Source: UBA3076 sp964646435
GTDB lineage: Bacteria > Desulfobacterota > Dissulfuribacteria > Dissulfuribacterales > UBA3076
Length of the DNA: 64,000 nt
NCBI GenBank assembly: GCA_964646435.1
Contig: CAZYEJ010000002.1
Coordinates: 1-64,000, forward strand
Direction: 5' to 3'
The notes below the pieces were generated by a model. It was not told the origin of the DNA. It ran no database searches and saw nothing but the letters and a program-made list of their open reading frames with translations. Shown piece by piece: positions 33,501 through 41,477 of this stretch (position 1 is its first letter; each line of letters begins with the position of its first letter). A program made the translations under genes and the position numbers.

Positions 33501-33866
33501 ATGATTCCTCGATCAGCAACGATTAGAATACCCCAGAGAAATTTATATGTTCCGATGGCACAGAAAAACAACACCGGCAGCAGCCTTTCGTTCTCAAAAG
33601 TACTCAGAATAACCCGTCAAAAGACAATTGCGCTCATATTTGCTCTAGCCGCATTATTAATCCTGGGGTTCTGGACTACTCACGAGACCCTGAAAATAGC
33701 AAAGGATATAGAGTTCCGCCAGCTAGAGAAAGGCCGTCTCAGTGCTCAATATCAGGATTTCAGCAATCAAATGGACCGGCTCAAAGCACGCAGCCGTATG
33801 GAAAAATTGGGGAAAAAAATGGGACTTCACTCACCCACAGCCAGGCAGACAATATTCCTTAAGTGA
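33501..33866 (+). CDS. ftsL: Cell division protein FtsL (bitopic membrane protein)
   Basis: A 121-residue protein with a basic cytoplasmic N-terminus, one transmembrane helix (IALIFALAALLILGFW) and a periplasmic coiled coil (EFRQLEKGRLSAQYQDF), ending in MEKLGKKMGLHSP. This is the standard FtsL layout and place between rsmH and ftsI. FtsL links FtsB and FtsQ and transmits activation to FtsWI. ATG 33501 follows GGGAGG; a TTG-started extension from 33462 is less likely. Sequence conservation is low, so the assignment leans on position and topology. Confidence 0.85.
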   Translation: MIPRSATIRIPQRNLYVPMAQKNNTGSSLSFSKVLRITRQKTIALIFALAALLILGFWTTHETLKIAKDIEFRQLEKGRLSAQYQDFSNQMDRLKARSRMEKLGKKMGLHSPTARQTIFLK

Positions 33867-33937
33867 TACTTAATTTGAGCGATTAACCTTTAGCGGTTAG
33901 CGGTTAGTTTAATGATTATCGGTCTGCCGCCCTGACA

Positions 33938-34055
33938 AGTAGGATGTTTTACTATTACAAATTTTTACCCATTTGGTGTTATTTCTAATTAACGTAATGC
34001 CCGGATTTTTCAAAGCTAAACGCTAATGGCTAACAGCGAATCGCTTAACTTAACG
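33938..34055 (+). repeat. Dispersed spacer repeat, short copy
   Basis: The spacer repeats most of 30537-30716 but lacks the cloverleaf insert. Shared blocks include ATTAACGTAATGCCC and CAAAGCTAAACGCTAATGGC. It fills the gap between ftsL and ftsI, splitting what is usually a tight gene pair. Confidence 0.6.
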
Positions 34056-34068
34056 GATAGAGATCAGA

Positions 34069-35826
34069 ATGAGTTTTCCTTATAAAGATAAAAGAATTTT
34101 GTTCCTTTTTGCCCTGGCAGGTCTTGTGATTATGGCCACATCGTTTGTTGGTTGCTTTTGGCAGAATAACAATGTCAATAGCGAAGACAACATTGATTCG
34201 TCCAGGCTTTCTCAACAACGGAGCCATGACTACTATTCCCAGCAAAGCCCCCTGTGCAGGGGCGTAATTCTTGACAGGACAGGAGCGATATTCGCCGTAA
34301 GCCAAAAGACAACCTCTGCCTTAGCAAAACCTTCCAAGTTGCCGCAAGTTGATGATTGGGCACCACGGGTATCAGAAATCCTTGGCCTTGATCCTCATGC
34401 TGTGACAAAACTGCTGTCGGAGAAACAAGACGTTATCTGTCTAAAAGAAGGCATTTCCTTAAAACAAGGTCTGAGGCTGAAAGACATGCGGCTTAAAGGA
34501 ATAGAAATACAGGAAAAATATAAAAGGGTATATCCTTGCGGTCCACTGGCTTCTCCGGTTTTGGGGTTTGTCGATCACGGCGGCAGGGGCCTTGAGGGAA
34601 TTGAATACACATATGACAGCCTTTTAAGCCACACTAATGTGTCACAAATTCACGCAGGTGGACAGGAACTTACGCTTACTCTTGGGAAAAATATTCAGTC
34701 ATCAGCGGAAAAAGAGCTTGGCAGGCAGATGAAAAGACTTAAGGCAGATAAAGGCTGCCTTGTTATAATAAGTGTTGAAAATGGTGAGATCCTTGCCTTG
34801 GCCAGCAAGCCTTCCTGGGACCCGGAACGTTTTTGGGAACTACCTGCAGCAAACATTACAAATTACTCCCTACAAGATAATGTTGACCCGGTGGTCCTTG
34901 TGCCTCTCTTAAACTGGATGTTTGAACAAAGTGAGCTTCCAAAATCAGAAGATCAGCCTTTGAACAAAATGGAACATAAGTGGAAATGGGAAACTTTGGA
35001 TAAAGGTCTGGTCCTATGGAGTCCCTGGACTGAACAGGAACTGAAAGATTTTGTCTCTTATGACGACCGGTCAAAAGACCTCTTGGCTCTGGGATTTGGT
35101 CAGTCTACAGGTATTGACCTTCCGGGTGAAGGCCAGGGCAGCCTGTCTTCAGCCCTGCCAAGGTCACAGAATTGCTTCTTATGCCAAGGTATCGCAGCCA
35201 GTCCGATCCAGATTCTAAGGGCCTTCTCCGCCCTGATAAATGAGAATATATTGGTGACACCACACGTGGCCCTACAAAGTCCTAATGAATTCCTGACATC
35301 CGAGTCTTCCGTGAAGGATCAAAGACAGGCCAAAATCCCATGGTTAACAGAAGAGCTTATACTTAAATTGCGGAAAAACCTCGCGGTCAGGGGAGGGCCT
35401 TCTCTTGCGAGCATCAGGTGGAATGAACAGTCTGAGCAAATATCCACTCAATTTCCAGCCCAGGTCACTGTCCTTGGATTCTGGCCCGACAAATCACCTA
35501 AAGTCAGTTATATTGTTTTGCTCGACGGCGTAAAAATTGATCCTCGTGAACGCCGGGGCACTTTAGGGCGAACACTAATAGTAGCAAAACAGGCGGCACA
35601 GGTACCCTTGAAAGACAAATGGCGAACGGTGAAAAGCCAAGAGACCAAAAAAGAACTCTCCAGGATGCCGAATCTTAAGGGAAAATCCATAAGACAGGCC
35701 TTTGATATTCTGCAATCCATAGGCATTTCCACCAAGCTCAAAGGTGTAGGGAGTGTGATCGCACAGAAACCAAGATCAGGAACGCCTCTTAAGGGTGTGA
35801 AGGTCTGCAGTATAACCTGCAAATGA
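34069..35826 (+). CDS. ftsI: FtsI/PBP-like division protein, predicted catalytically inactive
   Basis: A 585-residue class B PBP homologue with an N-terminal transmembrane helix, a dimerisation domain (CRGVILDRTGAIFAVS, PVLGFVDHGGRGLEGIEY), the scaffold of a transpeptidase domain and a C-terminal PASTA domain (from MPNLKGKSIRQAFDIL). All three active-site motifs are missing. The EPGSTFK segment reads DPVVLVP (about 273-279), so the nucleophile Ser and the Lys are gone. The SSN region reads LWSPWTEQ, and the KTGT region reads WNEQSEQ. Non-catalytic landmarks such as GFGQSTGIDLPGE and QGIAASPIQ remain, so this is not a frameshift artefact. It overlaps murEF by 4 bases. Confidence 0.85.
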   Translation: MSFPYKDKRILFLFALAGLVIMATSFVGCFWQNNNVNSEDNIDSSRLSQQRSHDYYSQQSPLCRGVILDRTGAIFAVSQKTTSALAKPSKLPQVDDWAPRVSEILGLDPHAVTKLLSEKQDVICLKEGISLKQGLRLKDMRLKGIEIQEKYKRVYPCGPLASPVLGFVDHGGRGLEGIEYTYDSLLSHTNVSQIHAGGQELTLTLGKNIQSSAEKELGRQMKRLKADKGCLVIISVENGEILALASKPSWDPERFWELPAANITNYSLQDNVDPVVLVPLLNWMFEQSELPKSEDQPLNKMEHKWKWETLDKGLVLWSPWTEQELKDFVSYDDRSKDLLALGFGQSTGIDLPGEGQGSLSSALPRSQNCFLCQGIAASPIQILRAFSALINENILVTPHVALQSPNEFLTSESSVKDQRQAKIPWLTEELILKLRKNLAVRGGPSLASIRWNEQSEQISTQFPAQVTVLGFWPDKSPKVSYIVLLDGVKIDPRERRGTLGRTLIVAKQAAQVPLKDKWRTVKSQETKKELSRMPNLKGKSIRQAFDILQSIGISTKLKGVGSVIAQKPRSGTPLKGVKVCSITCK

Positions 35827-38800
35827 TGTTTGGTAATACACGGCACGAAAGGACATTGCGGGATATGTTAGAAGTGCTGAGACCTGCTGTTTCTATATCA
35901 CCTGAGTTGGATGACGTAAAAATCAAGGGCATATCCGCAGACTCCAGACAGGTAAAGCAGGGATACATATTTGTGGCAATTCCCGGCACGGAATTTGATG
36001 GAAGACAATTTATCAATGATGCCGTGGAGAAAGGAGCCTCTGCCCTGTTAATGCCAAGCCAAGATGTCCATCGTTACATCAAGACCGTTCCTGGAGCACT
36101 TCCTGTTATGGGAGTGGATGACCCCAGGTTTTCAACCGGTCTTCTGGCAAGTGCCTTTTATGGAAATCCCAGTGAAAAAATGGCCCTCATAGCCATTACA
36201 GGCACTAATGGTAAGACTACGATCACATATCTTCTGGAAGGCATTTTCAGCAAAGCCGGGCTGAATCCTGGTGTAATCGGGACTGTAAACCAGAGACATT
36301 GTGGTAAGGAGGTACCTTCTGAGCTCACTACCCCAGGTGCCATAAAACTACAGGAGATTCTGGCCGACATGTCGGAGCAAGGGGCAAAGGCAGTGGCCTT
36401 AGAGGTATCTTCCCACGCCCTTGACCAGCAGAGGATCTCAGGATGCAGTTTCGCAGCGTCTGTTTTTACCAATCTGGGCCGCGATCACCTGGATTACCAT
36501 CAAGACATGGACCAATACTTCCACGCCAAGGTAAAATTGTTTTTGGACTACCCATCTGATACTGCAATCATCAACATTGACGACTTGTATGGAAGGCGTC
36601 TGTGGAAAATAGTGCAAAGAAAAAAAATCAGTTATGGTCTCAGTCCTGAGGCCGATGTAAGACCTGAGTTCCAGTCAATCAATATTGATGGAATAACAGG
36701 TAAACTTACCACGCCCAAAGGACCTGTCTCCATAAAATCCAGGCTTATAGGTCTGCACAACCTATACAATATCCTTGCAGCAGTGGCGGCTTCAATCACC
36801 CTTGGGATAGATCCCGACTATATTCAGACCGGCATAGAAACAATAACGCGTATCCCGGGAAGGCTCGATCCTGTGCATACCCCACGGGGAGTGACCGCCT
36901 TTGTAGACTATGCCCATACACCTGACGCCCTTGAAAGTGTCCTGAACTGCCTTATCAGATTAGGGTCCAAGCCTCTGATCTGCGTAATCGGCTGTGGAGG
37001 AGACAGAGACAGGGGCAAGCGTCCTCTCATGGCGCAGGCAGCTGCTTCACTGGCAGATATTGTTGTGCTGACCTCGGATAATCCACGTACTGAAGACCCT
37101 CTTGCCATACTCGATCAGATGTTGAACGGCCTCAGAGACCTTCCTCCCCATCACCCTGCAACTAAAGCTGAAGTGGAGGTAATTCCAGACAGAAGGGATG
37201 CTATTTTATGGGCAGCAGAACAAGTGAGGCCTGGTGCCTGTCTGCTCGTGGCAGGGAAGGGCCATGAAACCTACCAGATAATCGGCAACAAACGACTTGC
37301 CTTTGATGACATGGAAATACTGAAAGAGGCATTTGGGGCAGAAGTCAGAGGTCAGAAGTCAGAGGTCAGAGGTCAGAGGTCGGAGTATAAGAGTAATAGG
37401 TCGAAGTCAGAGAGTCTTGAGGATCAGGGACTTCGATTAAAGGCTTCTCAGGTGGCAAGGGCTATTGGAGCCAGAGTCCTTTCGGGTGATCCGGATACGG
37501 CAATCCATGGCATATCAACAGATTCCAGATCAGTAAGAAAAGGAAATATATTCTGGGCACTTTCAGGGGATCGTTTCAATGGCCATAATTTTGTCCTTGA
37601 TGCTATAAAAAAAGGGGCCATCGGCGCGGTAGTCAGCTCGACCTTTGACTTTCGAGCTTTGACTTTAAGCCCTCGATCCTGTCCTATCCTGTTGCAAGTC
37701 CAGGATTCGTTAAAGGCCCTGGGAGATTTTGCAGCATGGTATAGGGAATACCTTGGAATCAAGGTGGTTGGCATTACGGGCAGTTGCGGCAAGACCACTA
37801 CAAAAGAACTAATTTTCTCAATCCTGGGGGAAAAATGGAAAGTGGCTAAAACCCCTGGGAATTTTAACAATCTTATCGGACTCCCGCTCAGCCTGCTTTC
37901 GGCCAAATCCGATGATGCATGGGCAGTGCTGGAAATGGGAACAAACCAACCGGGAGAAATACCCAGGCTGTGTGAAATTGCCAAGCCACAAGTGGGCCTT
38001 ATTACTACCATACAGCCTGCCCACCTTGTCGGCCTGGGGGACATAAAGCAAGTAGCCAGAGAAAAGTGGGAACTCTGGAGAGCCCTTCCCCAAACAGGTG
38101 TGGCAGTGGTGAACCTTGACGATCCCTTGGTGATGGAAGGGGCCAAAGATCTAACGTGTCAAATAGTGGGCTATTCTCTGACACCTAATCCCCAATTCAA
38201 AATTCAAAATTCAAAATTCAAAATTGCAATTACCTGCCTGTCCTGGACCCCGAGCGGGCATGGCACTCTGCTGGATCTGGATATTGACGGAAGCAGACTC
38301 TCTGTTAATCTTTCACTTATAGGAAGGGCAAACGTGCAAAATGCCATTGCAGCCGCAGCTACAGGCCATGCAGTGGGGTTGACGCCGGCCCGGATCAAGC
38401 AAGGGCTGGAGGAAGTAAAACCAATTTCAGGCCGCCTTTTTCTAAAAAATCTTGGACCTGAATGGAGGCTGATAGACGATTCTTATAATGCAAACCCCGG
38501 CTCTATGAGAGCGGCTCTTGAGACTCTCAATCTTTGGGGTAAAGGCGAAAAAAAGATAGCGATCCTGGGAGACATGCTGGAACTCGGAGATGCGGCCTAC
38601 GACTTCCATCATGACATTGGACGACTTACAGCCGATACAGGAGTTGATTTTCTGATCTTCGTAGGCGAATTTGCGGATGCTGTTTCCGAAACCGCCCAAA
38701 AGGCCGGTATTTCGCAAAAGGCTATTCGCATCTTCCCCAACACGGAGGATTTGCTTTCCTGGATAGAACCAGCCGCCCTTGACTGCATGCCCTCTCCGGC

Positions 38801-38882
38801 AACCGTACTGGTAAAGGGATCGCGGGCCATAGGCCTTGATAGAGCAGTAGATGCCCTTATCAGGCATCTGGGAGAAGGATAG
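35823..38882 (+). CDS. murE-murF: MurE-MurF fusion (UDP-MurNAc-tripeptide synthetase / D-Ala-D-Ala ligase)
   Basis: A single 1019-residue frame joins two Mur ligases. MurE occupies about 1-505, with P-loop GTNGKTT (127-133) and DNPRTEDP (419-426), the signature of meso-diaminopimelate addition. MurF occupies about 525-1019, with P-loop GSCGKTT (653-659) and EMGTNQPGEI. The linker at about 507-520 (EVRGQKSEVRGQRS) is encoded by six 7-bp microsatellite units. MurF also carries an insert near 791-801 encoded by another 7-bp repeat. The enzyme adds meso-DAP and then D-Ala-D-Ala to the peptidoglycan precursor. Its ATG overlaps the ftsI stop. Confidence 0.95.
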   Translation: MMFGNTRHERTLRDMLEVLRPAVSISPELDDVKIKGISADSRQVKQGYIFVAIPGTEFDGRQFINDAVEKGASALLMPSQDVHRYIKTVPGALPVMGVDDPRFSTGLLASAFYGNPSEKMALIAITGTNGKTTITYLLEGIFSKAGLNPGVIGTVNQRHCGKEVPSELTTPGAIKLQEILADMSEQGAKAVALEVSSHALDQQRISGCSFAASVFTNLGRDHLDYHQDMDQYFHAKVKLFLDYPSDTAIINIDDLYGRRLWKIVQRKKISYGLSPEADVRPEFQSINIDGITGKLTTPKGPVSIKSRLIGLHNLYNILAAVAASITLGIDPDYIQTGIETITRIPGRLDPVHTPRGVTAFVDYAHTPDALESVLNCLIRLGSKPLICVIGCGGDRDRGKRPLMAQAAASLADIVVLTSDNPRTEDPLAILDQMLNGLRDLPPHHPATKAEVEVIPDRRDAILWAAEQVRPGACLLVAGKGHETYQIIGNKRLAFDDMEILKEAFGAEVRGQKSEVRGQRSEYKSNRSKSESLEDQGLRLKASQVARAIGARVLSGDPDTAIHGISTDSRSVRKGNIFWALSGDRFNGHNFVLDAIKKGAIGAVVSSTFDFRALTLSPRSCPILLQVQDSLKALGDFAAWYREYLGIKVVGITGSCGKTTTKELIFSILGEKWKVAKTPGNFNNLIGLPLSLLSAKSDDAWAVLEMGTNQPGEIPRLCEIAKPQVGLITTIQPAHLVGLGDIKQVAREKWELWRALPQTGVAVVNLDDPLVMEGAKDLTCQIVGYSLTPNPQFKIQNSKFKIAITCLSWTPSGHGTLLDLDIDGSRLSVNLSLIGRANVQNAIAAAATGHAVGLTPARIKQGLEEVKPISGRLFLKNLGPEWRLIDDSYNANPGSMRAALETLNLWGKGEKKIAILGDMLELGDAAYDFHHDIGRLTADTGVDFLIFVGEFADAVSETAQKAGISQKAIRIFPNTEDLLSWIEPAALDCMPSPATVLVKGSRAIGLDRAVDALIRHLGEG
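37341..37382 (+). repeat. 7-bp microsatellite forming the MurE-MurF linker
   Basis: Six consecutive 7-bp units of the form GA(A/G)GTCA occupy 37341-37382, and related AGGTC/AAGTC words continue to about 37410. Because 7 is not a multiple of 3, three units make 21 bases and encode a 7-residue repeat (EVRGQKS). The fusion joint of two essential ligases therefore consists of microsatellite sequence. Confidence 0.85.
38194..38225 (+). repeat. 7-bp microsatellite inside the MurF domain
   Basis: AATTCAA is repeated four times plus a partial unit. It encodes the insert QFKIQNSKFKI at about residues 791-801. The same word is a common intergenic microsatellite; here it sits in a surface loop of the middle domain. 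Confidence 0.8.
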
Positions 38883-38887
38883 GCCTT

Positions 38888-39967
38888 ATGCTTTTTCATC
38901 TGCTATATCCCCTCCACGATTTGTGGCCTGTATTCAATGTCTTTCGCTATATCACGTTCAGGACAATATATGCGACTGTTACCGCCCTCTCAATAATATT
39001 GTTCCTCGGGCCTTGGTTTATGAGACGTATGTGTGCAATGCAGATGGGCCAGGTCATCAGGGACGACGGGCCGGCAAGGCATCATGCAAAAGCCGGGACA
39101 CCAAGCATGGGGGGCATATTAATCATTGTGTCCATCCTGGTCGCCACACTCCTGTGGGCCGACCTCAGGAATCTTTACGTGTGGATAAGCATTTTGATTC
39201 TTGTCGGTTACGGCACAATAGGCCTTGCAGACGACCTGCTGAAAATCAGAAAACAAAACAGCATCGGCCTGTCCGGTAGATGGAAGCTCGTGTGGCAGAC
39301 AGTATTTGTACTTCTGGCCGCAGGTATAATTGCCGCACATGGTAAGTGGGATAGCCATCTTAGTATCCCGTTTTTTAAGAACTTTCAGCCTGATCTCGGG
39401 ATTATGTATGGTCTTTTTGCCCTGCTTGTGGTCGTTGGTACCTCCAATGCAGTTAATCTGACCGACGGTCTGGACGGGCTTGCTACCGGCCCTTTTATAA
39501 TAGCCGCATCAGTCTACGCCCTGTTTACATACCTGGCCGGCCACTCGACTCTTGCCCAGTACCTCCAGATTCCTTCGGTTCCCGGCGCAGGAGAGCTTGC
39601 GGTGTTTTGTGGCGCAATGGTAGGGGCCGGTTTGGGTTTCCTCTGGTATAATACCTATCCTGCAGAGATCTTCATGGGAGATGTAGGTTCTCTTGCCGCG
39701 GGTGGTGCCCTGGGAACAGTGGCCGTTCTCTCAAAGCAGGAAATGCTGCTTGTAATTGTAGGTGGAGTCTTCGTAGTTGAGGCATTATCCGTAATTCTTC
39801 AGGTTTTTTACTTCAAAACAACAGGAGGCAAGAGGATCTTCCGTATGGCTCCCATCCATCACCACTTTGAGCTTAAGGGATGGAAAGAGCCAAAGATCAT
39901 TGTGAGATTCTGGATAATTTCTATATTGCTGGGGCTGGTGGCAATCAGCACGCTCAAGCTCAGATAA
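38888..39967 (+). CDS. mraY: Phospho-MurNAc-pentapeptide transferase (lipid I synthase)
   Basis: A 359-residue polytopic membrane enzyme of normal length. Typical MraY blocks are HHAKAGTPSMGGILI, GLADDLLKIRKQNSIGLSGR, NAVNLTDGLDGLA (catalytic Asp region), MGDVGSLAAGGALG and APIHHHFELKGW. It transfers phospho-MurNAc-pentapeptide to undecaprenyl phosphate at the inner membrane. It lies 5 bases after murEF and is followed by murD. Confidence 0.97.
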   Translation: MLFHLLYPLHDLWPVFNVFRYITFRTIYATVTALSIILFLGPWFMRRMCAMQMGQVIRDDGPARHHAKAGTPSMGGILIIVSILVATLLWADLRNLYVWISILILVGYGTIGLADDLLKIRKQNSIGLSGRWKLVWQTVFVLLAAGIIAAHGKWDSHLSIPFFKNFQPDLGIMYGLFALLVVVGTSNAVNLTDGLDGLATGPFIIAASVYALFTYLAGHSTLAQYLQIPSVPGAGELAVFCGAMVGAGLGFLWYNTYPAEIFMGDVGSLAAGGALGTVAVLSKQEMLLVIVGGVFVVEALSVILQVFYFKTTGGKRIFRMAPIHHHFELKGWKEPKIIVRFWIISILLGLVAISTLKLR

Positions 39968-39995
39968 GGAAAGAATTTGGTGATTTGGTAATTGA

Positions 39996-41417
39996 ATGGA
40001 ACTGAAGGGCAAAAAAGTAACAATACTGGGCATGGGGATATCCGGCCGGGCGGTTGCCGGATGGATCGTCTCTCAAGGGACACAAGTCATATGCAGTGAT
40101 TTGAATCCCCTGAATAAGTGGCCTAAGGGCCTGGCAGGCTGGTGTGATAAAAATGGCGTTGGAGTGGAGACAAAAAAACATAAGGTAGAGACTTGCCTTT
40201 CATCCGACCTGATAGTGGTCAGCCCTGGTGTTCCGCCTGAAATTCCTGCCCTTGAGGCAGCACGCAGATCCAATATCCCTGTGGTTGGAGAACTGGCCCT
40301 TGCGGCATCCTTCTGGAGAGGACCTCTAATCGGCATAACCGGCACAAATGGAAAAACTACTACTACTATGCTTGTGGATGAGATGCTAAAAAAGGCCAAT
40401 GTGCCTCATGTAAGGGCAGGGAACATTGGAACACCATTATCCGCGCTCGTTGAAGAACATACCGAGGAAACTATCGCGGTTTTAGAGATTAGCAGCTTCC
40501 AGTTGGATTATTTCCCAAGGACCAGGTATTTTCCTTTTACTCCTCCAAGGTTCAGGACAACAGCATGGCTCAATTTTGCGCCGGACCACCTTGATCGCTA
40601 CCAGGACATCAAGAGCTATGGAGAGAGCAAGGCAGTAATCTATGACTTCCAAAGGCCTGAAGATTGGGCCATTCGCAACATGGACGACAAGGGACTAGAA
40701 ACGTGGAAGGACAAAGGACGTGCCAGAAGGCTCTACTTCGGGATATGGCACCCCGGAGTTCCCGGAGCCTGGCTGGATACCTCTTTAAAAAAAATCAAAG
40801 TCATGTGGCCTGACAATAAATGGGAGGAATATGACTTAGAAAGCTGGTCCCCAAAGGGTCGACATAATATTGAAAACCTGGCTTGTGCCATACTTATTTC
40901 ACGCCTGGCAGGTGCTGGTGCGGCTGCAGTACAGTCTGTTATCCAAAACTTCAAAGCGGCACATCACAGACTTCAGTGGGTGGCCCAAAATGCGGGCATC
41001 GACTATTATGACGACTCCAAGGCCACCAATGTTGCATCTGTACTTCGCGCAATGGAGTCCATAGATCAGCCAATAGTGCTCATCGTGGGCGGCCGCGGCA
41101 AGGGTGAAGATTATGCTTCCCTGGCCGAGGCCACAAAAAAGGTGCGTATTCGTGGTGCGATTGTTATAGGCGAAGAGGCCAAGGCGTTTGAAAAAATCCT
41201 AAATAAGGTAATGCCGGTTATCCAGGTGCGTGGAACAAAAAACGGCAAAAAGATTATGAGAAAAGCCGTAATGGAAGCAACGTCCCTGGCTGAGCCCGGT
41301 GATGCCATACTCCTTTCCCCTGCCTGTTCCAGCTTTGATATGTTCAAGAACTATGAAGAACGTGGCATGGCATTTCAGGAGGCAACCAGGGAATTGGGTG
41401 ATTGGGTAATTGGGTGA
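39996..41417 (+). CDS. murD: UDP-MurNAc-L-alanine--D-glutamate ligase
   Basis: A 473-residue MurD. The N-terminal Rossmann domain has ILGMGISGRAVAGW; the central domain has P-loop ITGTNGKTTTTML and EISSFQLD; the C-terminal domain has DDSKATNVASV and LLSPACSSFDMFKNYEERG. It adds D-Glu to UDP-MurNAc-L-Ala. Its last codons and stop fall inside an 8-bp repeat tract (41393-41424), so the C-terminus GDWVIG is repeat-encoded. No ftsW follows. Confidence 0.96.
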   Translation: MELKGKKVTILGMGISGRAVAGWIVSQGTQVICSDLNPLNKWPKGLAGWCDKNGVGVETKKHKVETCLSSDLIVVSPGVPPEIPALEAARRSNIPVVGELALAASFWRGPLIGITGTNGKTTTTMLVDEMLKKANVPHVRAGNIGTPLSALVEEHTEETIAVLEISSFQLDYFPRTRYFPFTPPRFRTTAWLNFAPDHLDRYQDIKSYGESKAVIYDFQRPEDWAIRNMDDKGLETWKDKGRARRLYFGIWHPGVPGAWLDTSLKKIKVMWPDNKWEEYDLESWSPKGRHNIENLACAILISRLAGAGAAAVQSVIQNFKAAHHRLQWVAQNAGIDYYDDSKATNVASVLRAMESIDQPIVLIVGGRGKGEDYASLAEATKKVRIRGAIVIGEEAKAFEKILNKVMPVIQVRGTKNGKKIMRKAVMEATSLAEPGDAILLSPACSSFDMFKNYEERGMAFQEATRELGDWVIG

Positions 41418-41424
41418 TTGGGTA
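41393..41424 (+). repeat. 8-bp microsatellite across the murD stop
   Basis: Four units alternate between ATTGGGTG and ATTGGGTA. The murD stop codon (41415-41417) is formed within the third and fourth units. It is the complementary form of the AATCACC(A) family found in murG and ftsQ. Confidence 0.8.
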
Positions 41425-41477
41425 ATTTTAAGAATGGAATTTTAATTTGAAAATGCAGGCAGATTGTGAACTTAATT

